A stretch of 12,259 nt of DNA from Treponema sp. (GTDB taxonomy: Bacteria; Spirochaetota; Spirochaetia; Treponematales; Breznakiellaceae): contig JAISZE010000169.1 in assembly GCA_031269405.1 (NCBI GenBank), positions 1 through 12,259 on the forward strand, in the 5' to 3' direction. Position 1 is the first letter of the stretch. Each line of letters begins with the position of its first letter. The translations under genes and the position numbers were made by a program. The notes below the pieces were generated by a model, which saw nothing but the letters and a program-made list of their open reading frames with translations, did not search any database and was not told the origin of the DNA. This document shows positions 1 to 6,347 of the stretch, one piece after another.

Positions 1-602
1 CGAACAATAAAGAGTATAAGGGCGCGAAAGATATTTGAAAGAAGTCTGGAAGTGAAGAAGATGTTATGGGGAGGGGAATTGTGGACCAGGGGCTAATATG
101 TGTGGAGTGTAGGCGAACAAGGGGATGAGCAGGTGATACAACGATATGACAAGAATCAGGGGAGAAAACCGGAGGAATACCAAAAGATAGATGAGGGGAA
201 AGAACTTGATCTGCTTCCGTATCAGAATAAAGCATGAAGGTTAAAGATACCGCAGGGCTTGCCCTTTTGAATAACTGGGCGAGGCTCTGCTATTCCTACG
301 ATCCAAGGGCGAGGATAGTCGGCGGACTGACCCCCGATCCCAACCCGGTTACCTTGAGGATGCTTGAAGAAAACGGAAAAGCAGACACTTTCCCCCATTA
401 TTCTTCGGAAATATACGTACTCAACCTGAATTCAGACAACATGGTTTAAGCCGATACGGTAGAGAAAGAATTTACAATTCAATACATCATGGGGCAAACC
501 AGCGATTATGACGGATTTGTACGGCGCTGGCTTTCCTCCGGCGGCCAGGTCCTTCTGGATGAAGCAACTCAGCAGTTTAAGTCTTACGGTTTGATCAGGT
601 AA
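1..602 (+). pseudogene. Extracellular sugar-binding protein (solute-binding protein family 1), decayed 3' end
   Basis: The last 50 codons (450-599) read ADTVEKEF, then a MGQTSDYDGFVRRW segment, then SSGGQVLLDEATQQFKSYG, ending at TAA 600-602. This is typical of the C-terminus of family-1 extracellular solute-binding proteins of carbohydrate ABC importers. The same frame is open upstream from 234 but is cut by an in-frame TAA at 447-449. Further upstream the plausible coding continues in another frame (97-234, reading VWSVGEQGDEQVIQRYDKN), ending at a TGA at 235-237 that overlaps the ATG at 234. Before that, frame 3 gives NNKEYKGAKDI with more stops. At least one frameshift and several stops are therefore needed, so the gene is not functional. 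The 5' end lies outside the window. The C-terminal assignment is fairly secure; the part before 234 is a guess from patchy residues. The neighbouring GH51 remnant suggests it once bound an arabinose-containing sugar. Confidence 0.6.
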
Positions 603-616
603 TAACAAAAATTATT

Positions 617-652
617 AAGACAGCGGATTATGTTGATGTTATCCGCTGTCTT
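617..652 (+). repeat. Perfect 12-bp stem-loop between the binding-protein and GH51 remnants
   Basis: The arms AAGACAGCGGAT (617-628) and ATCCGCTGTCTT (641-652) are exact reverse complements around a 12-base loop. No T-run follows on the + strand, so it is not a standard terminator there. On the - strand the stem is followed by AATAATTTTT. Hairpins like this after a binding-protein gene often stabilise the upstream transcript or reduce expression of the next gene. That role is inferred. Confidence 0.6.
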
Positions 653-666
653 GTAAAGAGGCTAAT

Positions 667-2147
667 ATGGGTAACAACAGGATTGTTATATATCAGGATC
701 AGGGACGTACACGGATTAGCCGTCATATATACGGACATTTTATTGAACACATAGGACATTGCATATATGGGGGCCTCTGGGCAGGCGAGGATTCGCCGAT
801 ACCGAATATTCTTGGCGTCAGAAAGGACATAATAAACGCATTGAAGCGCATCAAAATCCCCAATCTCCGCTGGCCGGAGGTTGTTTTGCCGACCAGTACC
901 ACTGGAAAAATGCTATCGGAAAACGATCCGAAAGACCTTTGATGCCGAATTATGTCTGGGGAGGCGTTGAAGACAACAGTTTCGGCACTCATGAATTTCT
1001 GGATCTCTGTACCGAGCTGGGATGCGAACCCTATATCTGTGGTAACTTGGGGACCGGTACGGTTGAAGAGATGTTTCAGTGGGTGGAATATATAAAGGGT
1101 ACCCAATCCAGTCCGATAACGGAACTGCGGAAAAAAAACGGCCGTGATGCGCCCTGGAAACTCTCTTTCTGGGGCATAGGGAACGAAAGCTAGGCCGACA
1201 ATTACCGGAGATACTCAGACGCCATAAGGTTATTCGGGCCTCTGAATAGAATAGCCTGCGGTCCCAATAACAACGACTACTATTGGACAGAAGTCTTAAT
1301 GAAAAAAGCCTTTAAGGACTACTTTGGAAGCAATGGTTTCTGGGGACTTGCCTTGCATCATTATACCCTTTTGAACGAAGGGGACATTACCGGTAACGCC
1401 AGGGGATACGCGACCGATTTCAATGAAAGCGAATGGTTCCTTACCATGGCAAGATCCCTTGCTATGGATGATCTTGTCCGAAAGCACGGTGCTATTATGG
1501 ACAAATACGATCCAGGCCGCCAAGCGGCTTTGGTCATAGATGAATGGGGATGTTTCCACAACCAGGAAAAGGGAACAGATCCGGCTTTACCATTTCAGCA
1601 GAACAGTCTTATGAACGCCCTGGCGGCGGGTATCCAGCTTAATGTATTCAATAATTACGCCGAACGTATACGGATGTCCAACCTGGCCCAGACCATCAAC
1701 ATAGTGCATTCCCTTATACTGACGGAAGGATCTTCCATGATATTGACCCCTACGTACCACGTATTCGATCTCTACAAGGCGCATCAGGACGCGATAAAAC
1801 TTCCGCTGTCTGTTGAGTGTGAAAATTATACCCTATCCGGTAACAGCGTTCCGGCTCTAAACATCAGCGCATCCATGGCCGAAGACTACCGTATCCATAT
1901 CTTGTTTTGTAATCTTGACCCCAACAAGGAGATGAAGACAACTATTGAGACTCCAGGCTTTATGGCGGAATCGGTATCAGGGCAAATAGTAAGCTCCGGA
2001 TCTATGCAGGATCATAATACTGTTAACAAGCCTGAGCTTGTCAAAACAGAGGATTATAACGATGCAGTATTGTCCAAACGAGCAGACAGGACTATCATTA
2101 CTTTAAGTATTCCCGCAAAATCGGTAACGATGCTGGAAATTTCTTAA
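667..2147 (+). pseudogene. Alpha-L-arabinofuranosidase, GH51 type, broken by frameshift and stop
   Basis: Intact GH51 enzymes release alpha-L-arabinofuranosyl units from arabinan and arabinoxylan fragments by a retaining mechanism. A good site (AAAGAGG, 655-661) precedes ATG 667. Frame 1 gives IYGHFIEHIGHCIYGGLW and stays in register to LRWP. At 874-878 one G appears lost from an expected CCGGGAGG, and the protein continues in frame 3 as GGCFADQYHWKNAIG, then WGGVEDNSFGTHEFLDLC and YICGNLGTGTVEEM. The acid/base Glu (in GNES) is codon 1185-1187. The next codon but one is TAG (1191-1193), where a Trp is expected; the usual GCGGNM...EYY stretch is also missing, and ADNYRRYS follows in the same frame. 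The nucleophile Glu is codon 1542-1544 in VIDEWG. The rest runs open through LILTEGSSMILTPTYHVFDL to TAA 2145-2147. Both catalytic Glu codons survive, so decay may be recent. Family assignment is firm. Loss of function is likely but rests on correct base calls. Confidence 0.88.
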
Positions 2148-2166
2148 TTATTCAGGAGAACAACCT

Positions 2167-4359
2167 ATGAACAACGTGAATTTTGATTACGCTTTCGGCG
2201 CGCCTCACAGGCTCTGCCTTTCACGGCCTTCTGCAAGTGAAAAAGTCCTGTTTACTATTCAGAAGGAAAACCTGGATATCAAATGGACCTGGGACAATCT
2301 GAAAAACAAGTATCCCCTGTCATGGACCATCATGCCTATGGACATAATCCTTGATTTCCGCCTCCAGATCGATGGGGAAGCCGCGGTTTTTGATTCATGG
2401 AACCGGGCCGAAAGCGGAGCGCCTATGCTCATAGCCAGAGGAAATACAGGGGGCCTGGGTTTTACGCTCAAGGCAGCAGCCGCCAAAGGCGGAATTGTTA
2501 TGAAGCTTGAAAGCTCCAATAACGATCAAGAGCCCCATTCCCTTCAGGGAATACTCACCCACATGAACGGGTGGGTTATCAGCAATCAGGGCTGGATAGA
2601 CGGCGTCAATTCGCACATCCTTCTGACCCAAAACCAGGGCAGGGCGGACCGGATTATCGCTGCGGCCAAAGGCGCCGATCATTACCCCGTAGTCCGGAAC
2701 GGCAAAGCCGCCGCTGCGGGCGTGCCTATGAGCAACGCCGGTTACGGTCTCAAAGACGGCAATTCCATGAAGTCCCTGATTTCTGTTTTTGAAATTCCTC
2801 CTGGAGCTGTAAAAGCCGGGTACTGGTTTCTGCCGTATAATTCATACTTTGAAGAAGCCGAAAAGCTTTGCGCATCCGGCTGGGACGAGCTGCTCAGAGA
2901 AGCCGAAAAGGAATATACCGATATCCTGTCGCAATGCATGGAATTTAACATTCCAGACCAGGGGGTGATCCATTGCTTCAAGAGCTGTCTTGCGGATCTC
3001 TTTGTCATGCGCGAGGAGATGGCCGGTGGCTACACAGGCGTAAGCCCGGGAACGGAAATGTACCGTTCTCCCAACAGCGGCGAAGGCGTCTTCGTCTGTC
3101 ATGTTTTCGATCAGTTGGGATACCTGGCAGAGGCGCAATCGGACATAAGGGTCTACCTGGAAGGTCAGGATGAATCGGGCTGCTGGGCTTCCTCCAAGGG
3201 CTGGGAACATGACGGCTGGGCTGTGTGTTACTGGAAATCCATGCTGGCAATGGAGCATTATAAGCTTACAGGGGACAGGGAATTCCTTGAAAAAATATAC
3301 CCGCGCATGAAAGCCTCGTCCCTTTTTAACCGCCAGGCCCGCCAAAAAAGCAAAAATGACAGGGATTCTCCGTTTTACGGGCTCATGCCCAGGGGCATGG
3401 GCGACGGCGGGCTCATGAACGGTTCCGACTACTACGGCGTTTTCTACCCTTCCAACTGTCTTTCAGTCGCGGCCGACGGGCTCACCCTGGAAGCGGCGGA
3501 AATCCTGGGCCTTCACGCGGATATACCGGTGCTCAGGGAACTATACACAAGCGCTAAAGAGGATCTTGTTAATTCCCTGAGAAAAAACGCGGCGTATGAC
3601 AATGGCGTGCCGTATATACCCGGTATTGCGGGTATTCCCAATGTCACTCTCTCCGACTGTTCTCTCTTCGGATGCCTTTGGGCTTTTTATCCGGCCCGGC
3701 TTCTGGAACAGGACGATCCCCTCATTAAAGGCACAATCAGCGTTGTTGAAAGTAAGCAGATCAGCGAAGGAGGGCTCCCTGCCGGTACCGGCTGGATGAA
3801 AGACGGCCTCTGGGTAGCTATGGCGCTGGACAATTTTGCGTCCGCTTACCTGCGTATGGGTGAGTATGATAAGGCTTCCAAATACTTTTACCCTGTGCTG
3901 AACCACGCGTCCCCTCTGGTTACATGGTGCGAAGAACGGGGGGTGGAAAAAGGTTCCCCAAAAACAAGCGGCGACCTCCAGCACTGCTGGACCCCGGTGT
4001 CGGTATGCGGTTTCCTCAGAGAAATGATGATCTATGAAGACAAGGACCTTTTGCATATCGCTGCGGCAACTCCCAGGGAATGGCTTGAAACCGGCCTGGA
4101 AATAGGGGTAAAAAAAGCCCGCACCTATTTTGGTCTCATTGATTATTCGATAAAGCGTACCGGAAAAAACCGGGTTGAGATCACGCTTTCAAGCGAGCAA
4201 GAACGGAATACCAAAACGGTTTTCCATATCCGGCTGCCCAAAGATACGTACAGCCTGAGACTTGAAAGCTGCACTGTACCAGGCGCCGTTATCCATGGCG
4301 AAACCGTAACCATACCGGGCAGTTCGCAAAGAGAAATTTCTCTTGTTTTAAGCTGCTGA
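2167..4359 (+). CDS. Uncharacterised six-hairpin glycosidase-like protein
   Basis: This intact 730-residue protein has no signal peptide or membrane segment, so it is probably cytoplasmic. AGGAG (2154-2158) lies 8 bases before the ATG. The N-terminal 250 or so residues look like a beta-rich domain. The middle (about 270-630) has the look of an (alpha/alpha)6 barrel, with aromatic and acidic clusters such as SSKGWEHDGWAVCYWKS (about 343-359), EGGLPAGTGWMKDGLWVAMA (from residue 534) and SGDLQHCWTPVSVCGFLRE. The C-terminus (from about 634, ATPREWLETG) resembles the small beta domain that closes many such glycosidases. I cannot place it in a numbered GH family or name the catalytic acids with confidence. 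Sitting 19 bases after the GH51 remnant, it was probably co-transcribed with it, which suggests an alpha-arabinoside or hemicellulose oligosaccharide as substrate (inference). It could also be a lyase or phosphorylase of the same fold. Confidence 0.72.
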   Translation: MNNVNFDYAFGAPHRLCLSRPSASEKVLFTIQKENLDIKWTWDNLKNKYPLSWTIMPMDIILDFRLQIDGEAAVFDSWNRAESGAPMLIARGNTGGLGFTLKAAAAKGGIVMKLESSNNDQEPHSLQGILTHMNGWVISNQGWIDGVNSHILLTQNQGRADRIIAAAKGADHYPVVRNGKAAAAGVPMSNAGYGLKDGNSMKSLISVFEIPPGAVKAGYWFLPYNSYFEEAEKLCASGWDELLREAEKEYTDILSQCMEFNIPDQGVIHCFKSCLADLFVMREEMAGGYTGVSPGTEMYRSPNSGEGVFVCHVFDQLGYLAEAQSDIRVYLEGQDESGCWASSKGWEHDGWAVCYWKSMLAMEHYKLTGDREFLEKIYPRMKASSLFNRQARQKSKNDRDSPFYGLMPRGMGDGGLMNGSDYYGVFYPSNCLSVAADGLTLEAAEILGLHADIPVLRELYTSAKEDLVNSLRKNAAYDNGVPYIPGIAGIPNVTLSDCSLFGCLWAFYPARLLEQDDPLIKGTISVVESKQISEGGLPAGTGWMKDGLWVAMALDNFASAYLRMGEYDKASKYFYPVLNHASPLVTWCEERGVEKGSPKTSGDLQHCWTPVSVCGFLREMMIYEDKDLLHIAAATPREWLETGLEIGVKKARTYFGLIDYSIKRTGKNRVEITLSSEQERNTKTVFHIRLPKDTYSLRLESCTVPGAVIHGETVTIPGSSQREISLVLSC

Positions 4360-4382
4360 AATCGCGAACCGCATATAGTGCA

Positions 4383-4396
4383 CTTATTGCAATAAG
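4383..4396. promoter_or_regulatory. Perfect 14-bp palindrome, possible operator
   Basis: CTTATTGCAATAAG is its own reverse complement and starts 23 bases after the stop codon of the 730-residue protein. It could bind a dimeric regulator or form a small hairpin in the 3' end of the transcript. No regulator gene is in the window to match it. Confidence 0.35.
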
Positions 4397-4402
4397 GGCT
4401 TT

Positions 4403-4430
4403 GTTGGATGGTCCCAACATTTTTATTTAA
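4403..4430 (+). terminator. Weak candidate intrinsic terminator after the glycosidase-like gene
   Basis: A 5-bp stem GTTGG (4403-4407) / CCAAC (4414-4418) with a six-base loop is followed by ATTTTTATTT (4419-4428). Stem length is marginal for termination, but the position, 44 bases after the stop codon, and the T-rich tail fit the end of the left-hand operon. Confidence 0.4.
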
Positions 4431-4435
4431 AACGT

Positions 4436-4711
4436 TTGTATGAAACGGAGGTTGAAGAATATAATGAGGAGGCGGTAAGTATGGATGATAAAAATTTATT
4501 GTCAAAGGATAAAAATGTTTTCAAAGAAAATAATAATATGCGAAACAGCACATGAGGCAATAGGTGAAAGGGTAACATTTGAAACAGAAAGTAAACTATA
4601 GGGGACGGCATAGAGGAATAGAAGTCTATATTGGATATGGCGTAATAAAGATACAATAAAAAGGATACTGGATAAAAAATTGTCCTTCAGCCTGCTATGC
4701 CGGGCAAACGC
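4436..4711. other. A-rich gene-free stretch, probably degenerate
   Basis: No frame stays open for more than a short distance and I recognise no protein. One frame reads IIICETAHEAIGERVTFETE before stopping, which may be a trace of an old gene, but I cannot name it. The composition is clearly richer in A than the flanking genes. A short ORF at 4481 is listed separately. Confidence 0.4.
4481..4555 (+). CDS. Possible 24-residue small ORF
   Basis: ATG 4481 is preceded by a strong GAGGAGG (4466-4472) at 8 bases, and the frame gives MDDKNLLSKDKNVFKENNN followed by MRNST and TGA. The peptide is Lys/Asn rich with no recognisable motif. It may be the start of a decayed gene, a small peptide, or chance. 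The ribosome binding site is the only real support. Confidence 0.2.
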   Translation: MDDKNLLSKDKNVFKENNNMRNST

Positions 4712-4740
4712 TTGATAATTCGCGGTCCACGGTGTAGTAT
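4712..4740 (+). promoter_or_regulatory. Sigma70-type promoter of a structured leader or small RNA
   Basis: TTGATA (4712-4717) and TAGTAT (4735-4740) are separated by exactly 17 bases, each matching the consensus at 5 of 6 positions. Transcription should begin near 4747, at the AAGGAGC that can pair with the downstream hairpin loop. This is the best promoter match I found in the window. Confidence 0.6.
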
Positions 4741-4746
4741 AACGGT

Positions 4747-4897
4747 AAGGAGCGCGTACAGTGAAATTGATTCGTTGCGAAGGGTACATACCCCGGCTCC
4801 TTGAGGCGAAACTGCGGGTATGTACCCTGATGAGTCAGATACTTTACGAGAACAACCATACCCCATCCGTTCTGCGGCGGGGTTGGTTGATTTTTTT
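4747..4897 (+). ncRNA. Candidate structured leader RNA or small RNA (attenuator/riboswitch-like), class unknown
   Basis: From the predicted start near 4747 to the terminator T-run is about 150 bases. It contains a perfect 13-bp hairpin, AGGGTACATACCC (4781-4793) with GGGTATGTACCCT (4816-4828), enclosing a 22-base loop. The loop's GCTCCTT (4796-4802) is exactly complementary to AAGGAGC (4747-4753) at the predicted 5' end, allowing a pseudoknot. The 3' arm GGGTATG (4816-4822) can also pair with CATACCC (4857-4863) inside the 5' side of the terminator, which would disrupt termination. Such mutually exclusive pairing is how attenuators and transcriptional riboswitches work. I do not recognise a known aptamer. 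It may regulate the oxidoreductase operon 210 bases downstream, or act as a free sRNA using its CUCCUU loop against ribosome binding sites. Structure is read from the sequence; function is inferred. Confidence 0.5.
4854..4897 (+). terminator. Strong intrinsic terminator
   Basis: The hairpin pairs AACC (4854-4857) with GGTT (4885-4888), CCCC (4861-4864) with GGGG (4879-4882), and CCG (4867-4869) with CGG (4875-4877), with small internal loops. It is followed by GA and seven T (4891-4897). No gene ends just upstream, so it terminates either a small RNA or, conditionally, the leader of the downstream operon. Confidence 0.75.
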
Positions 4898-5060
4898 AGG
4901 TCCCCCCGTAACCGGCCTAAACTTGCCCCACAATCACGCCTTGATAACCCGGGACCGGGGAAAACCCTGGGAAAAACGCTTGTAGAGCCCGCTGCGCTCC
5001 GGCGGGGAATTTCCCCCGCTCCCGGTATTTCACGGACAAAGGTTAAGACCTACCATTTTT
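4898..5060. other. Gene-free spacer with GC-rich hairpins
   Basis: No coding potential is seen. It holds a 6-bp hairpin CCGGGG-AAAA-CCCTGG (4955-4970) and a trio of overlapping segments: GCGGG(G) at 5002-5007 can pair either with CCCGC (4988-4992) or with CCCCGC (5014-5019). No T-run follows either, so they are not terminators. They could shape an untranslated leader if transcription reads through from 4747. Confidence 0.4.
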
Positions 5061-5078
5061 GTATATATCGTGTATACT
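5050..5078 (+). promoter_or_regulatory. Possible second promoter of the oxidoreductase operon, with a dyad
   Basis: TATACT (5073-5078) is a good -10 element placed 29 bases before the start codon. The -35 region (CTACCA, 5050-5055, 17-base spacing) matches only 3 of 6. The -10 overlaps an inverted repeat GTATA (5061-5065) / TATAC (5073-5077), a position where a repressor or activator could act. A weak -35 with a dyad beside it would fit regulated expression. Support is modest. Confidence 0.4.
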
Positions 5079-5107
5079 GGAGTATCTTGAATAAGAAGGA
5101 GTAACGT

Positions 5108-6280
5108 ATGATTGAAGGAAGTACGAACAGGTCCGCAGGGGCTAAACTGAGCTTCGGAATGGTAGGGGGCGGCAAGGGAGGCTTTATCGGGGATGTGCAC
5201 CGGAAAGCCGTTTTCCTGGATTCGCTGGCCGAACTCAAGGCAGGGTGTTTTTCGCGCACTGAGAACAACAACCGCGAGACCGGGGTGTCTCTGGGGCTCG
5301 CTCCTGAACGGATTTACAAAACCTTTGACGACATGGCGGAAGCCGAGGCGAAACGGCCGGATCGCATTGATTTCGCTGTAATCGCCATACCGAACATCGA
5401 TCATTATCCTGCCGTAAAGGCCTTTTTAAGCCGCGGCATCCCGGTGGTATGCGACAAGCCCTTTACTGTGGAAGAGAGCCAGGCCAGGGAACTGGCGGAT
5501 CTGGCCAGGAAGAACAAACTCCTCCTGTGCCTTACCTATACTTATACGGGCTACCCTATCATTAAGCACGCCCGGGAACTGGTACGGCAGGGAGAGATAG
5601 GAAAGATTATCTATATCAACGCCGAGTATCCCCAGGAGTGGCTTCTGGCTCCGGCAGAAAAACAAGGGAGCAAGCAGGCCGAATGGCGGACGGATCCGGA
5701 AAGGGCCGGGAAGTCCAACAGCATCGGCGACCTGGGTTCCCATATCGAGAACATGATTTCTTATGTAACCGGGCTGCGCATCAAATCCCTTTGCGCCAGG
5801 CTGGATAAAATCGGCGAAGGCCGGGTCCTGGACGACAACGCCACGGTCATGCTGGAATACGAAGGAGGCGCCAAAGGGGTGTACTGGACCAGCCAGGTGG
5901 CTGCAGGCTACGACAACGCCTTTAAGTTCCGCATCTTTGGCGCTAAAGGGGCTCTGCTCTGGGATCAGGAGGCATGCAATTACCTTGAAGTCCGCCGTTT
6001 CGGCCAGCCTAACGCCGTTATTTCCCGGGGGAAGGATCCCCTTTACCCCTATGCCCAGAGCTTCTCCCGTATTCCCTCAGGGCACCCTGAAGGTTACTTT
6101 GAAGCCTTGGCGAATATCTACAAGGTGTATACTGCCGCGCTGCTCAAACAAAAGGCCGGGGAACCCCTGACCGAAGAAGACCTGGATTTCCCTGGTCCCG
6201 AAATGGGCATCGACGGGGTCAGGTTTATTGGCAAATGCGTGGAGAGTTCGGCGAAAGGCGCGGTTTGGGTCGAGTTTTGA
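5108..6280 (+). CDS. Gfo/Idh/MocA family NAD(P)-dependent sugar oxidoreductase
   Basis: This cytoplasmic dehydrogenase family oxidises or reduces a ring hydroxyl of sugars, inositols or glycosides using a nicotinamide cofactor. The 390 residues fit the family. AAGGAG (5096-5101) lies 6 bases before the ATG. The Rossmann cofactor loop is GGGKGGFIGDVH (residues 20-31), the conserved Lys of the (E/D)KP motif is Lys117 in CDKPFT, and the second domain has YTYTGYPII and GDLGSH with Asp208 and His212, the usual catalytic acid region. The GGGxGxFIGxVH form with CDKP is a subgroup I associate with genes for TIM-barrel sugar isomerase/epimerases, as seen here. The exact substrate cannot be read. A role as C3-hydroxyl dehydrogenase making 3-keto-glycosides, or as an inositol or aldose dehydrogenase, would both fit. 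It is the first gene of an apparent operon extending to 8365. Confidence 0.9.
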   Translation: MIEGSTNRSAGAKLSFGMVGGGKGGFIGDVHRKAVFLDSLAELKAGCFSRTENNNRETGVSLGLAPERIYKTFDDMAEAEAKRPDRIDFAVIAIPNIDHYPAVKAFLSRGIPVVCDKPFTVEESQARELADLARKNKLLLCLTYTYTGYPIIKHARELVRQGEIGKIIYINAEYPQEWLLAPAEKQGSKQAEWRTDPERAGKSNSIGDLGSHIENMISYVTGLRIKSLCARLDKIGEGRVLDDNATVMLEYEGGAKGVYWTSQVAAGYDNAFKFRIFGAKGALLWDQEACNYLEVRRFGQPNAVISRGKDPLYPYAQSFSRIPSGHPEGYFEALANIYKVYTAALLKQKAGEPLTEEDLDFPGPEMGIDGVRFIGKCVESSAKGAVWVEF

Positions 6281-6307
6281 CTTTTTAACTAAAGTCTTAT
6301 TAAACTG

Positions 6308-6333
6308 AAACTTCCCGCCTCAGGGCGGAGTTT
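6308..6333 (+). promoter_or_regulatory. Intercistronic hairpin just upstream of a ribosome binding site
   Basis: CCGCC (6315-6319) pairs with GGCGG (6324-6328) around TCAG. AAACT (6308-6312) extends the stem with AGTTT (6329-6333) across a two-base bulge, and four T lie at 6331-6334. It ends three bases before AGGAG (6337-6341). It could be a partial terminator that lowers downstream expression, or an mRNA processing or stability element. Confidence 0.5.
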
Positions 6334-6347
6334 TATAGGAGTACAAT

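Noticed and set aside
871..884. Programmed frameshifting at the GH51 frame change
   Set aside because: No slippery heptamer or downstream stimulatory stem is evident. Loss of one G from an expected CCGGGAGG explains the change.
1191..1193. In-frame TAG in the GH51 gene as possible recoding, such as pyrrolysine
   Set aside because: A one-base frameshift upstream and an apparent deletion at the same place show that the gene is simply broken.
4732..4747. A tRNA D-arm-like string around GTAGTATAACGGTA
   Set aside because: No matching acceptor, anticodon or T arms are found at tRNA spacing, and the same bases form a good -10 promoter element.
4502..4789. A 95-codon hydrophobic ORF on the - strand in the A-rich spacer
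   Set aside because: The hydrophobicity reflects T-rich composition, no ribosome binding site or family motif was seen, and it overlaps the promoter and hairpin on the other strand.
4827..4851. CTGATGAG (4827-4834) followed by CGAGAAC, reminiscent of a hammerhead ribozyme core
   Set aside because: The required GAAA is not present after a stem II, the following bases do not form a convincing stem II, and no UH cleavage site adjoins the preceding stem. A circularly permuted form using CGAAAC at 4807-4812 leaves only 14 bases for two stems.
4761..4985. A 74-codon ORF starting at GTG 4761, with AAGGAG at 4747-4752 as its ribosome binding site
   Set aside because: It reads through both arms of the 13-bp hairpin and through the terminator T-run, and the protein shows no recognisable motif. 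The RNA structure explains the sequence better, although translation as a leader peptide is not excluded.
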